A DNA stretch of 64,000 nucleotides from CBDBGD01 sp965205235 (lineage in GTDB: Bacteria; Chloroflexota; Dehalococcoidia; Lucifugimonadales; UBA1127), in assembly GCA_965205235.1 (NCBI GenBank), contig CBDBGD010000002.1, positions 124,001-188,000 of the forward strand, in the 5' to 3' direction. Below the pieces are notes generated by a model, which saw only the letters and a program-made list of their open reading frames with translations, was not told the DNA's origin and did no database searches. How positions within the stretch are numbered: the stretch's first letter is position 1; the number at the start of each line of letters is the position of its first letter. Shown here piece after piece: positions 39,670-48,600 of this stretch. A program made the translations under genes and the position numbers.

Positions 39670-40182
39670 TCAGCGGCGCCAGCCGGCCAGGGGCCGCCCC
39701 TGGCCCTGCATGAGGTCCAGCCTCCCCTGGTACCGCCATACAGCCGATGCCCGGACGGGGAGGGGCAGCCGCACAGGCCATGCCTCGAACTCGGCGTCCA
39801 TGGCCATGGCCATCGCCGCTGCGAGGACGGCCACCTGCTCCAACTCGTCGTCGGTAGGGGGCGGCGCTGGGGCGGGCGGGGCCGCGACGGTCGTCGTCGC
39901 AGGGGCCTGGGTCGCGGCGGGGGCGGCGGGCGGGGTCGAGGCGGCAGCATCGGCTGGGCTCTGGGACTCGGCGGAGGCGTGGGAGCGGAGGTAGACCGGA
40001 GCATTCCCCGTCGTCTCCGCTGCAGGGGCGACCCCGGCAGGGGAAGCCAGGGGTGGACTGAACTGCCGCTCGGAGAGAAGCCGCCGCAGGACAAGCATCA
40101 GCAGAAGGAGGAGGGAGAGCGCGAGGAAGACGACACCCATCCCTCTGCCGGCGACGGTCAGGGCTTCACGCAACTCGTCCAC
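39670..40182 (-). CDS. Sodium-pump decarboxylase gamma-like subunit (OadG type)
   Basis: A 170-residue protein. The N-terminal helix (ALTVAGRGMGVVFLALSLLLLLMLVL) has the GMGVVF signature of OadG, which anchors the alpha subunit to beta. A long Ala/Pro/Thr linker (~50-110) is followed by a small domain (DDELEQVAVLAAAMAMAM) seen in extended gamma chains, then a basic tail. GTG is the start, with AAGGAG upstream. It is 39 bp from oadB on the same strand, in the usual gamma-beta order. Confidence 0.85.
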   Translation of the reverse strand: MDELREALTVAGRGMGVVFLALSLLLLLMLVLRRLLSERQFSPPLASPAGVAPAAETTGNAPVYLRSHASAESQSPADAAASTPPAAPAATQAPATTTVAAPPAPAPPPTDDELEQVAVLAAAMAMAMDAEFEAWPVRLPLPVRASAVWRYQGRLDLMQGQGRPLAGWRR

Positions 40183-40249
40183 GCAACTCCTTCAGGGGGC
40201 GCTTCCCACTCGGCCGCGGCCCCCGCAACTCCTGGAAGCATACCAGAGA

Positions 40250-40660
40250 CTAGAGGCCGTCGCCGCCTGGGGAAAGATCAGCGATGAGGTCTCTCACCCT
40301 CCGCTCGATGTCGTCCCGTATGCGACGCACCTCGTCCAGGGACTTGCCCTGGGGGTCCTCCAGCGCCCAGTCTTCGGTCGGCATCATCACCGCCGGGCAT
40401 GCCTCTTCGACGGAGCAGCCCATGGTGATGATCCGGTCTGCGACGTCGGCCATGTCCTGCGTCAGGAGCTTGGGCTGCTCCTCCGAGATGTCGATACCTT
40501 TCTCCTTCATGGCCTCCACGACGACAGGATTGACGTGCGGGGCAGGCTCCGTGCCGGCCGACTCCGCCTCGACGCGTCCGTCGCCCAGCGCCCGGAGGTA
40601 GGCCAGGGCCATCTGGCTCCGGCCGGCGTTGTGGACGCACACGAAGAGGACTCGCTTCAT
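40250..40660 (-). CDS. arsC: Arsenate reductase (low-molecular-weight phosphatase fold, thioredoxin type)
   Basis: A 136-residue ArsC of the LMW-PTP fold. The phosphate/arsenate loop is C8-V-H-N-A-G-R14-S, and the redox pair is Cys82 and Cys88 (MGCSVEEACP), so electrons pass in relay and are handed to thioredoxin. The catalytic Asp lies in the loop ALEDPQG. It converts arsenate to arsenite in the cytosol. Usually an arsenite exporter and ArsR lie beside it; neither is present. It is a single gene between oadG and a methyltransferase, which suggests constitutive low-level detoxification. A protein tyrosine phosphatase role is less likely given the relay cysteines. Confidence 0.9.
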   Translation of the reverse strand: MKRVLFVCVHNAGRSQMALAYLRALGDGRVEAESAGTEPAPHVNPVVVEAMKEKGIDISEEQPKLLTQDMADVADRIITMGCSVEEACPAVMMPTEDWALEDPQGKSLDEVRRIRDDIERRVRDLIADLSPGGDGL

Positions 40661-40688
40661 GGTCCCGTCCTTCCTCCCGTTCAGTGGC

Positions 40689-41966
40689 TCATGCCATTAT
40701 GTCAGGGCCGCTGGAGACCGCGTTCACGTCACCTGCCTCGGCGGCCCAGGGCCACAGCGCCTCGGCGTCGAAGGCAGTGTGGGGGTGGCGTCCCTCCAGC
40801 AGGGGGACGTGCTTCGACGTGGCGGTCGGGACGGCCCAGCGGGCCATGCGGGCCTCCAGGCATCGCCTCCAGGCATCACTGGGGTGGAAGCCCTGCAACG
40901 ACGGCGAACCGACGCCGACGCCCTGGGTGAGGACCCTGAAGCCGCCCAGCCCTTCCGGGCGCAGGAGGTCCAGCATGCCCATGCGGTTGGCCAGGTACTC
41001 TCGCTGGGACAGCCCCTCACTGCGAGAGCGGGCGGTCAGGGCTTGGAGGAAGTTCCGAGCGCCCAGGGCCTCCAGGAAGGCGGCCTGGGTAGTGTAGCCG
41101 ATGGTCGCCAGGCCGCGGCGCTCCCCTGCATCGGCGAGGGCAGTGAAGTCCACGTGGGCGGTAATGTCCTGCTGCCCCATCCGGGCGTAGGGGTCGTCGA
41201 TGGGCACGTGGCGGTACGCACACCGCAGCGTGCCGCCAGCGCGCGGGTCAGCGTAGAGGCCGCGGGCCGTGTCGCCGTAGTCGACGGTGAGAACGAAGCC
41301 GCGCTCCAGGGCCCGGGCCACGGCCTCCGTCCAGCCTTCCAACTCCAGGTTGACCTCGCCGCGAAAGCCGTCGGGCAGGGCTTGCGGCAGCCGCTCGGCC
41401 AAGCGCGGCGTGGAGGGCTCGCCGAGCGTCTCGGCCAAAGCACCGTCCAGGAGGGTGACGTAGACCTCGCGGACGCGGCCGGCTTCGACCTGGAAGCGAT
41501 GCACGGGGAAGGAGTCGAGCAGCTCGTTGGAGAGGATGCATCCTACGACTCCGCGGAGAGGGAGTCCGCGGGCCTTCACCCCGCGGACTCCGCCTTCGGC
41601 GTGCGATGCGGGGCCGAGGTCGAGGGCCGCATATCGGAGGGCGCGGGCGAAGCCGGCGTCGAGGTGCTGCGCCTGGTCGAGCACGGCGCGGGCGAGGAGG
41701 CCGACCCCCGCTCCTGCCTCGACCGACCAGAAGGCGGACGGCCTGCCCATCACGTCCCACATCTGCTCCAACTGCAGGGCGATGAGGGCGCCAAAGAGGG
41801 GGTGAGCGGAGGGGCTGGTGTAGAAGTCGCCGGAGGCACCCACACTGTCCCGTGAGGTGTAGTATCCGCCGCGGGGGGAGAAGAGGGCCATCTCCATGTA
41901 GCGAGCGAAGGTGATGGCGCCTTCGCGTTGGATGGTCCGGCGGACCTCAGTCTCGACGGCGTTCAT
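40689..41966 (-). CDS. SAM-dependent methyltransferase (MidA/NDUFAF7 family)
   Basis: A 425-residue protein of the Methyltransf_28 family. Family marks are EGAITFARYMEMALFSPRGGYYTS near the N-terminus, GDFYTSPSAHPLFGALIALQLEQMW, SAM loop VEAGAGVGLLARAVL, CILSNELLDSFPVHRF, LTVDYGDTARGLY, and the late QQDITAHVDFTAL. NDUFAF7/MidA methylates an Arg of the complex I 49-kDa subunit in mitochondria; bacterial members probably also modify proteins. The ATG at 41966 is used; the longer frame adds no family-like residues. It lies 28 bp upstream of arsC on the same strand, so both may be read together. No complex I genes lie here. Confidence 0.9.
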   Translation of the reverse strand: MNAVETEVRRTIQREGAITFARYMEMALFSPRGGYYTSRDSVGASGDFYTSPSAHPLFGALIALQLEQMWDVMGRPSAFWSVEAGAGVGLLARAVLDQAQHLDAGFARALRYAALDLGPASHAEGGVRGVKARGLPLRGVVGCILSNELLDSFPVHRFQVEAGRVREVYVTLLDGALAETLGEPSTPRLAERLPQALPDGFRGEVNLELEGWTEAVARALERGFVLTVDYGDTARGLYADPRAGGTLRCAYRHVPIDDPYARMGQQDITAHVDFTALADAGERRGLATIGYTTQAAFLEALGARNFLQALTARSRSEGLSQREYLANRMGMLDLLRPEGLGGFRVLTQGVGVGSPSLQGFHPSDAWRRCLEARMARWAVPTATSKHVPLLEGRHPHTAFDAEALWPWAAEAGDVNAVSSGPDIMA

Positions 41967-42043
41967 ACGAGGTGCATCCTCTGCCGCTGCTGCTTTGGGT
42001 ACCGCACTCAGTATATACACCCAGGCGAGGCAGTCCACCGCGT

Positions 42044-42072
42044 TGACACCCGTCAAAGGGGGTTCCTACACT
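42044..42072 (+). promoter_or_regulatory. Promoter of first twin mini membrane gene
   Basis: TTGACA (42044-42049), a 17-base spacer and TACACT (42067-42072), preceded by GCG and followed by GGG. It closely matches the arrangement upstream of the second twin. Confidence 0.65.
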
Positions 42073-42106
42073 GGGAGCGTGAGCTACCGCTCCACGGAGG
42101 GACGTC

Positions 42107-42277
42107 ATGCGCAGCGCCGGTCTCATTGTGGTGGGAGGGGCGCTGTTCTTTCTCGGGATGCTCATTCGGACCGACCTGGTGGAATCGACGCTGAACGCGG
42201 CGGGGGTCCTGGCGATCGTGGTGGGCGCGGGCCTCTTTGCGGCGGGCGTCTTCCTCCTCGCACGGGACAGGATGTAG
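42107..42277 (+). CDS. Mini membrane protein, twin 1
   Basis: A 56-residue protein with two hydrophobic helices (about 4-20 and 32-51) joined by a short acidic turn (RTDLVESTLN) and ending in ARDRM. GGAGGGACGTC ahead of the ATG gives a good ribosome site. It is followed 74 bp later by a second 56-residue protein of the same plan, and both have similar promoters. The two are probably paralogues, though sequence identity is low apart from GG/AL and VIVGAGL-type runs. No function is known. Confidence 0.65.
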   Translation: MRSAGLIVVGGALFFLGMLIRTDLVESTLNAAGVLAIVVGAGLFAAGVFLLARDRM

Positions 42278-42291
42278 CCTCCCCCGGCGCG

Positions 42292-42321
42292 TTGACAGTG
42301 GCGGAGAGCCCTCCGTAGACT
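42292..42321 (+). promoter_or_regulatory. Promoter of second twin mini membrane gene
   Basis: TTGACA (42292-42297), an 18-base spacer and TAGACT (42316-42321), again preceded by GCG and followed by GG. This is a separate promoter inside a 74-bp gap between two tiny genes. Confidence 0.65.
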
Positions 42322-42351
42322 GGCGCGAAATCCTGGTAGCGAAGGCGGCAC

Positions 42352-42522
42352 ATGGGCAAGGGCGGACAGGTATTCGCCGGAGCGCTCCTCTTCGTGTTCG
42401 GCCTGATGGTGATTCTGGGCCTGCTGGACTGGCTGGTCACGCTCATGGGCGGCCTGACCATGGTCATAGGGATCATCATGGTGGCGACGGGGGTCATGGG
42501 CGGCCGCCGGGAGAGGTACTAG
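42352..42522 (+). CDS. Mini membrane protein, twin 2
   Basis: A 56-residue protein with two helices (about 7-24 and 30-48), a central DWLV turn and a basic tail (GGRRERY). Length, helix spacing and promoter type match twin 1. The ATG at 42352 is preceded by the weak site GCGAAGG. The gene ends 25 bp from the convergent purL stop. It may act as a dimer or as a small regulator of a membrane complex, but nothing in the sequence shows this. Confidence 0.65.
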   Translation: MGKGGQVFAGALLFVFGLMVILGLLDWLVTLMGGLTMVIGIIMVATGVMGGRRERY

Positions 42523-42547
42523 CCTCTATCCGGCCCCCGCGTGGGCG

Positions 42548-44782
42548 CTAGGGGCCGGCGGTGGCTTGCCCCAGGCCGGAGCGCCAGGCGTCGTCGAGGG
42601 TGCCGACCGGCAGGTCGAGCATCCCCGGAACCGTCAGTCGGTCGCCCTGGGTGCGGCCGATGGCAACGAAGGGCACGCCCTCCTCCGCAGCGAGCGCTTC
42701 GAGAGACTTCACGTTCTCCGCAGCGAGAGCGACCACCACTCGCGACTGCATCTCCCCGAACAGCGCCGCATCCCACCGCTTCCCCGCGCCCGCCAGGGCT
42801 TTCGAGTCGAGGGACACGCCGACACCGCCGAGGATGGCGCACTCGGCTAGGGCCACGGCGAGACCGCCCTCGGAGCAGTCGTGGGCGGCGCGGACGACAC
42901 CCTCGGTGATGGCCCGCCGGCAGAGGCGTTGGAGTCGCTGCTCGAGGTCGAGGTCGAGCGCGGGCTGGCCTGCGACGCGGTCCTGGGCCATCGCCATGAG
43001 CTCGCTTCCGGCGAGGGATGACGGGTCGCCGTCGACGCGTGCAGCGCCCAGGAGCGCCACTACGTCGCCCGCGTGCGTGAAGGCGGAGGTGCAGTGGCGT
43101 GCGGCGTCCTCCAACAGCCCCAGCGCGCCGATGACGGGGGTGGGGTAGACGCCCTGGCCGCTGGTCTCGTTGTAGAGGCTGACGTTCCCGCTGACGATGG
43201 GCACGCCCAGGGCTTCGCAGGCTGCGGCCATGCCCCTGATGGCCTGCTCAAGCTGGTGGTAGACCTCCGGCCGCTCCGGGTCGGCGAAGTTGAGGCAGTT
43301 GGTGAGGGCGACGGGCTCTGCGCCGACGCAGGAGAGGTTGCGGCAGGCCTCGGCGACGGCGATGGCCCCGCCGACGTACGGGTCGAGGTGGCAGTAGCGG
43401 CCGTTGCCGTCGGCGGTCACGGCGATGGCGCGACTGGTGCCCGGCAGGCGGAGCACGGCCGCGTCGGCGAGGCCGGGCGATACGACGGTGTTGGCGCCGA
43501 CGTGCTGGTCGTACTGGCGGAAGACGGCGGCGCGGCTGCTGACGTTCGGGGAGGCGAGAAGGCGGAGCAGCAGGTCGCTGGGGGAGTCGACAGGGAGGGG
43601 CAGGGTCGACAGATCCGCCGTTCGGGCCTGCGCCGCCACCGCTGACTCGACTCCCTGGAGGCGGTACTGGGGCGGGTCCATGAGGTCGCGGACGGGGAGG
43701 TCGGCCACGGGGGTATCGCCGTCGGAGATGCGGACACGGCCGTCGTCGGTCACGCGGCCGATGACGGTGGAGGCGAGGTCCCACTTGTCGAAGAGGGCCT
43801 GCAACGTCGGCAGGTGCTCGGGGGAGGTGACGATGAGCATGCGCTCCTGGGACTCGGAGAGCATCACCTCGTAGGGGGTCATGCCCTCCTCGCGGCGGAG
43901 GACGTGGGCGACGTCGACCTCCACGCCTGCGCCGCCGCGGCCTGCGCACTCGACGACGGAGCCAGCGAGGCCGGCCGCGCCGAGGTCCTGCATGCCGACG
44001 ATGGCCTCGGGGTGGCGCTCGACGGCCTCGAGACAGGCTTCGATGAGCACCTTCTCGAGGAAGGGGTTGGCGACCTGGACGGCGGAGCGAAGCTCGGCTT
44101 CCTCCTGGAAGGTGCGAGAGGCGAGGCCGGATGCGCCGTGGATGCCGTCGCGGCCGGTGTCAGCGCCCACGAGGACGAGGAGGTTGCCGACGCCCGTGGC
44201 CTTGGCCTGGACGACGCGGTCGCGGGGGAGCAGGCCCACGCACATGGCGTTGACGAGGGGGTTGCCTGCGTAGGAGGGGTCGAAGGCGATCTCGCCGGCG
44301 ACGTCGGGGACGCCGATGCAGTTGCCGTACCAGGAGATGCCGCCGACGACGCCGTGGAAGAGGTGGCGCTGGCGGGGCTCGGCGGGCAGGCCGAATCGCA
44401 GGGAGTTCAGGAGCGCCACGGGTCGAGCGCCCATGGTGAGGATGTCGCGGACGATGCCCCCCACGCCGGTGGCAGCCCCGTGAAAGGGCTCGATGGCGGA
44501 GGGGTGGTTGTGGGACTCGATCTTGAGGGCGACTGCGAGGCCGTCGCCAAGGTCGACGACGCCGGCGTTCTCGGCGCCGGCGGGGACGAGGACGCGGGGG
44601 GAGTCGCCGGGGAGGAGGCGCAGCAGGGGCTTGGAGTGCTTGTAGCCGCAGTGCTCGCTCCAGAGGGCGCCGAAGAGGCCGAGCTCGACGGGGTTGGGTT
44701 CGCGGTCGAGGCGCTGGACGATGCGGTCGTACTCGTCGGGGGAGAGGGCGATCTCGGCGAGGGTCTCCGGGGACACGGCCAT
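42548..44782 (-). CDS. purL: Phosphoribosylformylglycinamidine synthase, subunit II
   Basis: A 744-residue PurL of the small bacterial type, which uses ATP and ammonia from PurQ to turn FGAR into FGAM in purine synthesis. Markers are LWSEHCGYKHSKPLL, ESHNHPSAIEPFHGAATGVGG, GQRH-type QRHLFHGVVGGISWYGNCIG, MQDLGAAGLAGS, MLSESQERMLIV, LTNCLNFADPERPEV, VSGNVSLYNET and HDCSEGGLAVALAE. The ATG at 44782 with AAAAGGACGG upstream is used; the much longer upstream frame is just the R2 repeat. No purQ or purS is next to it, so the purine genes are dispersed. Confidence 0.96.
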   Translation of the reverse strand: MAVSPETLAEIALSPDEYDRIVQRLDREPNPVELGLFGALWSEHCGYKHSKPLLRLLPGDSPRVLVPAGAENAGVVDLGDGLAVALKIESHNHPSAIEPFHGAATGVGGIVRDILTMGARPVALLNSLRFGLPAEPRQRHLFHGVVGGISWYGNCIGVPDVAGEIAFDPSYAGNPLVNAMCVGLLPRDRVVQAKATGVGNLLVLVGADTGRDGIHGASGLASRTFQEEAELRSAVQVANPFLEKVLIEACLEAVERHPEAIVGMQDLGAAGLAGSVVECAGRGGAGVEVDVAHVLRREEGMTPYEVMLSESQERMLIVTSPEHLPTLQALFDKWDLASTVIGRVTDDGRVRISDGDTPVADLPVRDLMDPPQYRLQGVESAVAAQARTADLSTLPLPVDSPSDLLLRLLASPNVSSRAAVFRQYDQHVGANTVVSPGLADAAVLRLPGTSRAIAVTADGNGRYCHLDPYVGGAIAVAEACRNLSCVGAEPVALTNCLNFADPERPEVYHQLEQAIRGMAAACEALGVPIVSGNVSLYNETSGQGVYPTPVIGALGLLEDAARHCTSAFTHAGDVVALLGAARVDGDPSSLAGSELMAMAQDRVAGQPALDLDLEQRLQRLCRRAITEGVVRAAHDCSEGGLAVALAECAILGGVGVSLDSKALAGAGKRWDAALFGEMQSRVVVALAAENVKSLEALAAEEGVPFVAIGRTQGDRLTVPGMLDLPVGTLDDAWRSGLGQATAGP

Positions 44783-44857
44783 AGGTCGTCCGTCCTTTTG
44801 GGGTGGGCGCCGGGCAGACGGTAGCAGTCGGGGGGGAGGGGAGTCAAGGCGGGGGCA

Positions 44858-45529
44858 TTCGAGTCGATTCGATTCGTCTTCGCGCGTTTTTTCCCGGCCC
44901 TCCGTGCCTGGGGTCGCTCGGCGGTGCGCCGAAACAGGTTTGAGGTTGAATCGCGGTAGTTCCGCGGCCTGCGCGGCGCCAGCTTGGACTCGTCTTCTCG
45001 TTCGGCCGTCGGAGGGAGGGTCTAGCTTGGCGGTTGTCTCGCGAGCGGGGGTTGGAACCGCGCGGCGCAGATAGGAGACGAGTGCCGATGGGAACAACCG
45101 CGGAACAACCTCCAGATAGGAAACAGGGGCCGAAAAAGGGGGGTGTGAAACAACCTCCAGGCACGAGAGTCACCGCGGCGCTGGGCCGTTGCGGCGGTAG
45201 GCGTTGATCTCGGCATTGGCCTGGGCTATCTGCTCCGAGGCCCGGAGGAGCATGCGGAGGAGAGTGAGGACGGTATCTGACTGGGCGGCGAGGTCTGCGT
45301 AGGGGACGCCAAGGAGGGTGGCGGTGTCCTGGGCGCCGTAAGAGCGGAGGGTCTTGCGGATGAAGGCGGGGCGGTCCGCGGGACGGAGCTTGGAGTAGCG
45401 GCCGTGCTTGCGCGCGTTCTGGTTGCCTCGGGGGGCGCCGCCGGGGTTGCGGGGGCGCTTTCGGGGCTTTCGGTTGGGGGCGTGTCGTGTGGGCATGGGG
45501 GGATGGTAGGGGATGGAGGGGGTGCGGGG
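44858..45529 (-). repeat. Full-length repeat element with internal ORF (R2 copy 3)
   Basis: Read on the minus strand, it starts with the 5' box (45493-45529: CCCCCTCCATCCCCTACC then CCCCATGCCCA). It then holds the 108-codon gene at 45170-45496, and right after its stop begins the ~308-bp 3' block that ends in CGAATCGAATCGA at 44858-44876. Copies at 3997-4563 and 33051-33480 share both end blocks but not the gene. Indels between copies of the 3' block are not multiples of three, so that block is not protein-coding. It covers the gap 44783-45169. Confidence 0.82.
45170..45496 (-). CDS. Small protein with GNQNARKHG motif, carried by the repeat element
   Basis: A 108-residue basic protein. The N-terminus is full of Pro/Arg/Lys (residues 1-20). 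Then comes GGAPRGNQNARKHGRYS, a motif seen in many short, high-copy unknowns and near phage terminase small subunits. Then RPADRPAFIRKTLRSYGA and a long helix (AAQSDTVLTLLRMLLRASEQIAQANAEINAYRR). It begins at an ATG in the conserved 5' box and stops exactly where the 3' repeat block begins. Together with the two ORF-less copies this suggests that the protein belongs to the element, possibly for DNA binding or mobilisation. That role is inferred; no nuclease or recombinase motif is visible. Confidence 0.65.
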   Translation of the reverse strand: MPTRHAPNRKPRKRPRNPGGAPRGNQNARKHGRYSKLRPADRPAFIRKTLRSYGAQDTATLLGVPYADLAAQSDTVLTLLRMLLRASEQIAQANAEINAYRRNGPAPR

Positions 45530-45608
45530 ATAGGGGCGGATGGCATGCAGGGGGGCCTTGCTTAGGGGAGGACTAGCCAGCAGCATGGCAGTCATTTCCG
45601 TGGAACGC

Positions 45609-45614
45609 TATAGT
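45609..45614 (+). promoter_or_regulatory. -10 box of the restriction-modification gene
   Basis: TATAGT lies 13 bases before the ATG at 45628, giving a leader of about seven bases with no room for a ribosome site. Confidence 0.45.
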
Positions 45615-45627
45615 ATGGGCTCATAGC

Positions 45628-48600
45628 ATGAGCACAGCGAAGCACACAGCAGCCGTTGAGGCTTATCTTTCCGACCTGCGGAGCATCCGCGCCTCCGGCG
45701 GCGCCACGAGCGAACTCTCCTACTACTCGCCCCTGACCAACCTGCTGAACGCCATCGGGAGTACGCTCAAGCCCAAGGTGTTCTGCGTGGGCCAGCTTGC
45801 GGACCAGGGTGCGGGCCACCCCGACTTTGGTCTCTACAGTGCGCGCCAACTGCAGAAGGGAAAGCCACGCGAGGGGCAACCCCCTGAGCGGGGAGTGATC
45901 GAGGTCAAGCCCGCCGGCGACGATGCGTGGCTGACGGCGACGGGCGCGCAGGTAAGCAAGTACTGGGGCAAGTACCGGCTGGTCCTGATCACCAACACCC
46001 GAGACTTTGTACTGGTAGGCGAGGACGTCTCGGGCAATCCCGTGAAGCTGGAGACGTTTCGACTTGCGGAGTCGGAGCAGGACTTTGAGGCCAAGCTGCA
46101 GAAACCCCGCGCCTTTGCGGGTGAGATGGGGGCGGGTCTTGGGGAGTACCTGGTCCGGGCGCTCTCGCACAGCGCGACCATCGTTGAGCCAAGGGACCTG
46201 GCCTGGCTGATGGCGTCCTACGCCAGGGACGGGCTAGCGCGTGTGGAGGCTGCCGGCGACCCGCCCTCGCTCACGGCGGTGCGACAGGCGCTAGAGGAGG
46301 CCTTGGGGGTGAAATTCGAGGATGAGCGGGGCGCTGCCTTCTTCCGCTCGACGCTGGTACAAACGCTGTTCTACGGCGTCTTCTCCGCATGGGTGCTCTG
46401 GTCACGGCAGACGCCGGCGCCCACCGGCCCATTCGATTGGCGCACCGCCGTTTGGCACCTGCGGGCACCCGTCCTACGCGCCCTGTTCCAGCAGCTATCC
46501 TCGCCAACGCAGTTGCGGCCCCTGGGCCTGGTGGAACTGCTGGACTGGACGGCGGCGGCCCTGGACAGGGTTGATCGCGGCGCCTTCTTCGACCGTTTCG
46601 ACGCGGGCGAGGCCGTGCCCTACTTCTACGAGCCCTTCCTGGAAGCCTTCGACCCCGACCTACGCAAACAGCTGGGCGTCTGGTACACGCCCGCGGAAGT
46701 GGTGCGCTACATGGTGGCCCGGGTGGATATGGCGCTCAAAGAGGACCTGGGCATCGCCGACGGGCTGGCAGCGGAGAACGTCTACGTCCTGGACCCGTGT
46801 TGCGGCACGGGGACGTATCTAGCCGAGGTTCTCCGTCGCATATCCGTCAACCTGCAGGGCAAAGGCACGGGCGCTCTCACCGGAGCCAAGGTGAGGCAGG
46901 CCGCCACCAAGAGGGTGTTCGGGTTTGAGATTATGCCCGCGCCCTTTGTCGTGTCCCATCTGCAAGTGGGCCTGACCATGCAGTCGCTCGACGCCCCCCT
47001 GTCCGACGACGGGACGGAGCGCGCGGGGGTGTACCTCACCAACGCCCTCACCGGCTGGGAACCCACCGTACGGAAGCCTCTGCCGTTCCCAGAGCTTGAG
47101 GAGGAGCGGGACCGCGCTGAGCAGGTGAAGCAGGAAGCCCCCGTCCTAGTGATCCTGGGCAATCCACCGTACAACGGCTTTGCGGGAATGGCCGTGGACG
47201 AGGAGCGGGAACTCTCCACGACCTACCGGAACACCAAGCGCGTGCGTCGGCCGGATGGTCGAGGACTGAACGACCTCTACGTGCGCTTCTTCCGCATGGC
47301 TGAGCGTCGCATCGCCGAGAAGACAGGCCAGGGCATCGTTTGCTTCATCTCCAACTACTCTTGGCTGGACGGCCTCTCCTACACGGGGATGCGGGAGCGC
47401 TACCTGGAGGAGTTTGATGTCATCCGCGTCGACAGTCTCAACGGCGATAAGTACAAGACGGGCAAGACCACGCCCGACGGCAAGCCCGATCCCAGCATCT
47501 TCTCTACGCCTAGCGACCCTGTGGGCATACAAGTAGGCACGGCGATTACGACCCTAGTGAGAAAGACTGACCACAAGCCCGCCAGGCAGGTCGGCTTCCG
47601 GCACCTGTGGGGCGAACTCAAGCTCTCTGATTTGGCGGCGACTGCGGAGTCAAAGCCGACGGCGCTCTACGACGGCGTAGAGCCGAGCCTGCCTCTTGGG
47701 TTGCCCTTCACTCAGTTGGTAGTCGGCGACGACTGGTCCAGTTGGCCCTCGCTTCCAGACCTGTTCCCAGTCTCGTTCCCTGGAGTGTTGACCAACCGGG
47801 ACTCGTTCCTAGTCGATGTTGACCTCGACCGACTTAAGCCACGGGTCATGGACTACTTCGACCGAAACGTGGAGCACGAAGAGATAGCGCGGCGTTACCC
47901 CAGTGTAATGAGAGTAACTGGGCGATTCGATGCCACTAGGGTTCGGGACATACTGCTTAAGCGAGGCGGGCCGACCGAGTCTGGACTCATGCGATACGCT
48001 TACAGACCCCTCGACATTCGGTGGCTCTATTGGGAGGCGGAGACAAAACTACTTGACGAGAAGCGCGCCAGCTATAGGCCGCATGTATTCGAGGGGAACC
48101 TGTGGCTGGTCACACAGCAGAAACCTCGCAGAGAATGGTCCCCTCCACAGGCAATTGCACACATAGGATGCCTTGATCTTATGGATCGGGGTGCCTCCTG
48201 CATTCCAGCCTGGCTCCGAGTGGAAGGGCTAGACCTGGACGGCACTGGTGGGCAGCACCGACCAAACATGTCAGAGCCAGCTCAACGCTACCTGGACCGT
48301 CTGGGCCTGGGTGTGAAGGATCTGTACCACCACGTCCTTGCCGTGCTCCACGATCCTGCCTATCGGAAGGCGAACGCCGGGGCTCTAAGGATGGAGTGGC
48401 CCCGCATCCCGCTACCGGGTTGGCCGGACGGCGATGCGCCGGGAGCGGCGGAGGAACTCCGGGCCTCTGCCGCCAAGGGCCGCGAGCTTGCCGCACTGCT
48501 GGACTCGGAGAAGCCCGTGCAGGGTGTCACGGCGGGTGCGCTGCGACCGGAGATGGCCACCATCGCTGTGCCCTCCACCATCGACGGCGGAAACATGGTC

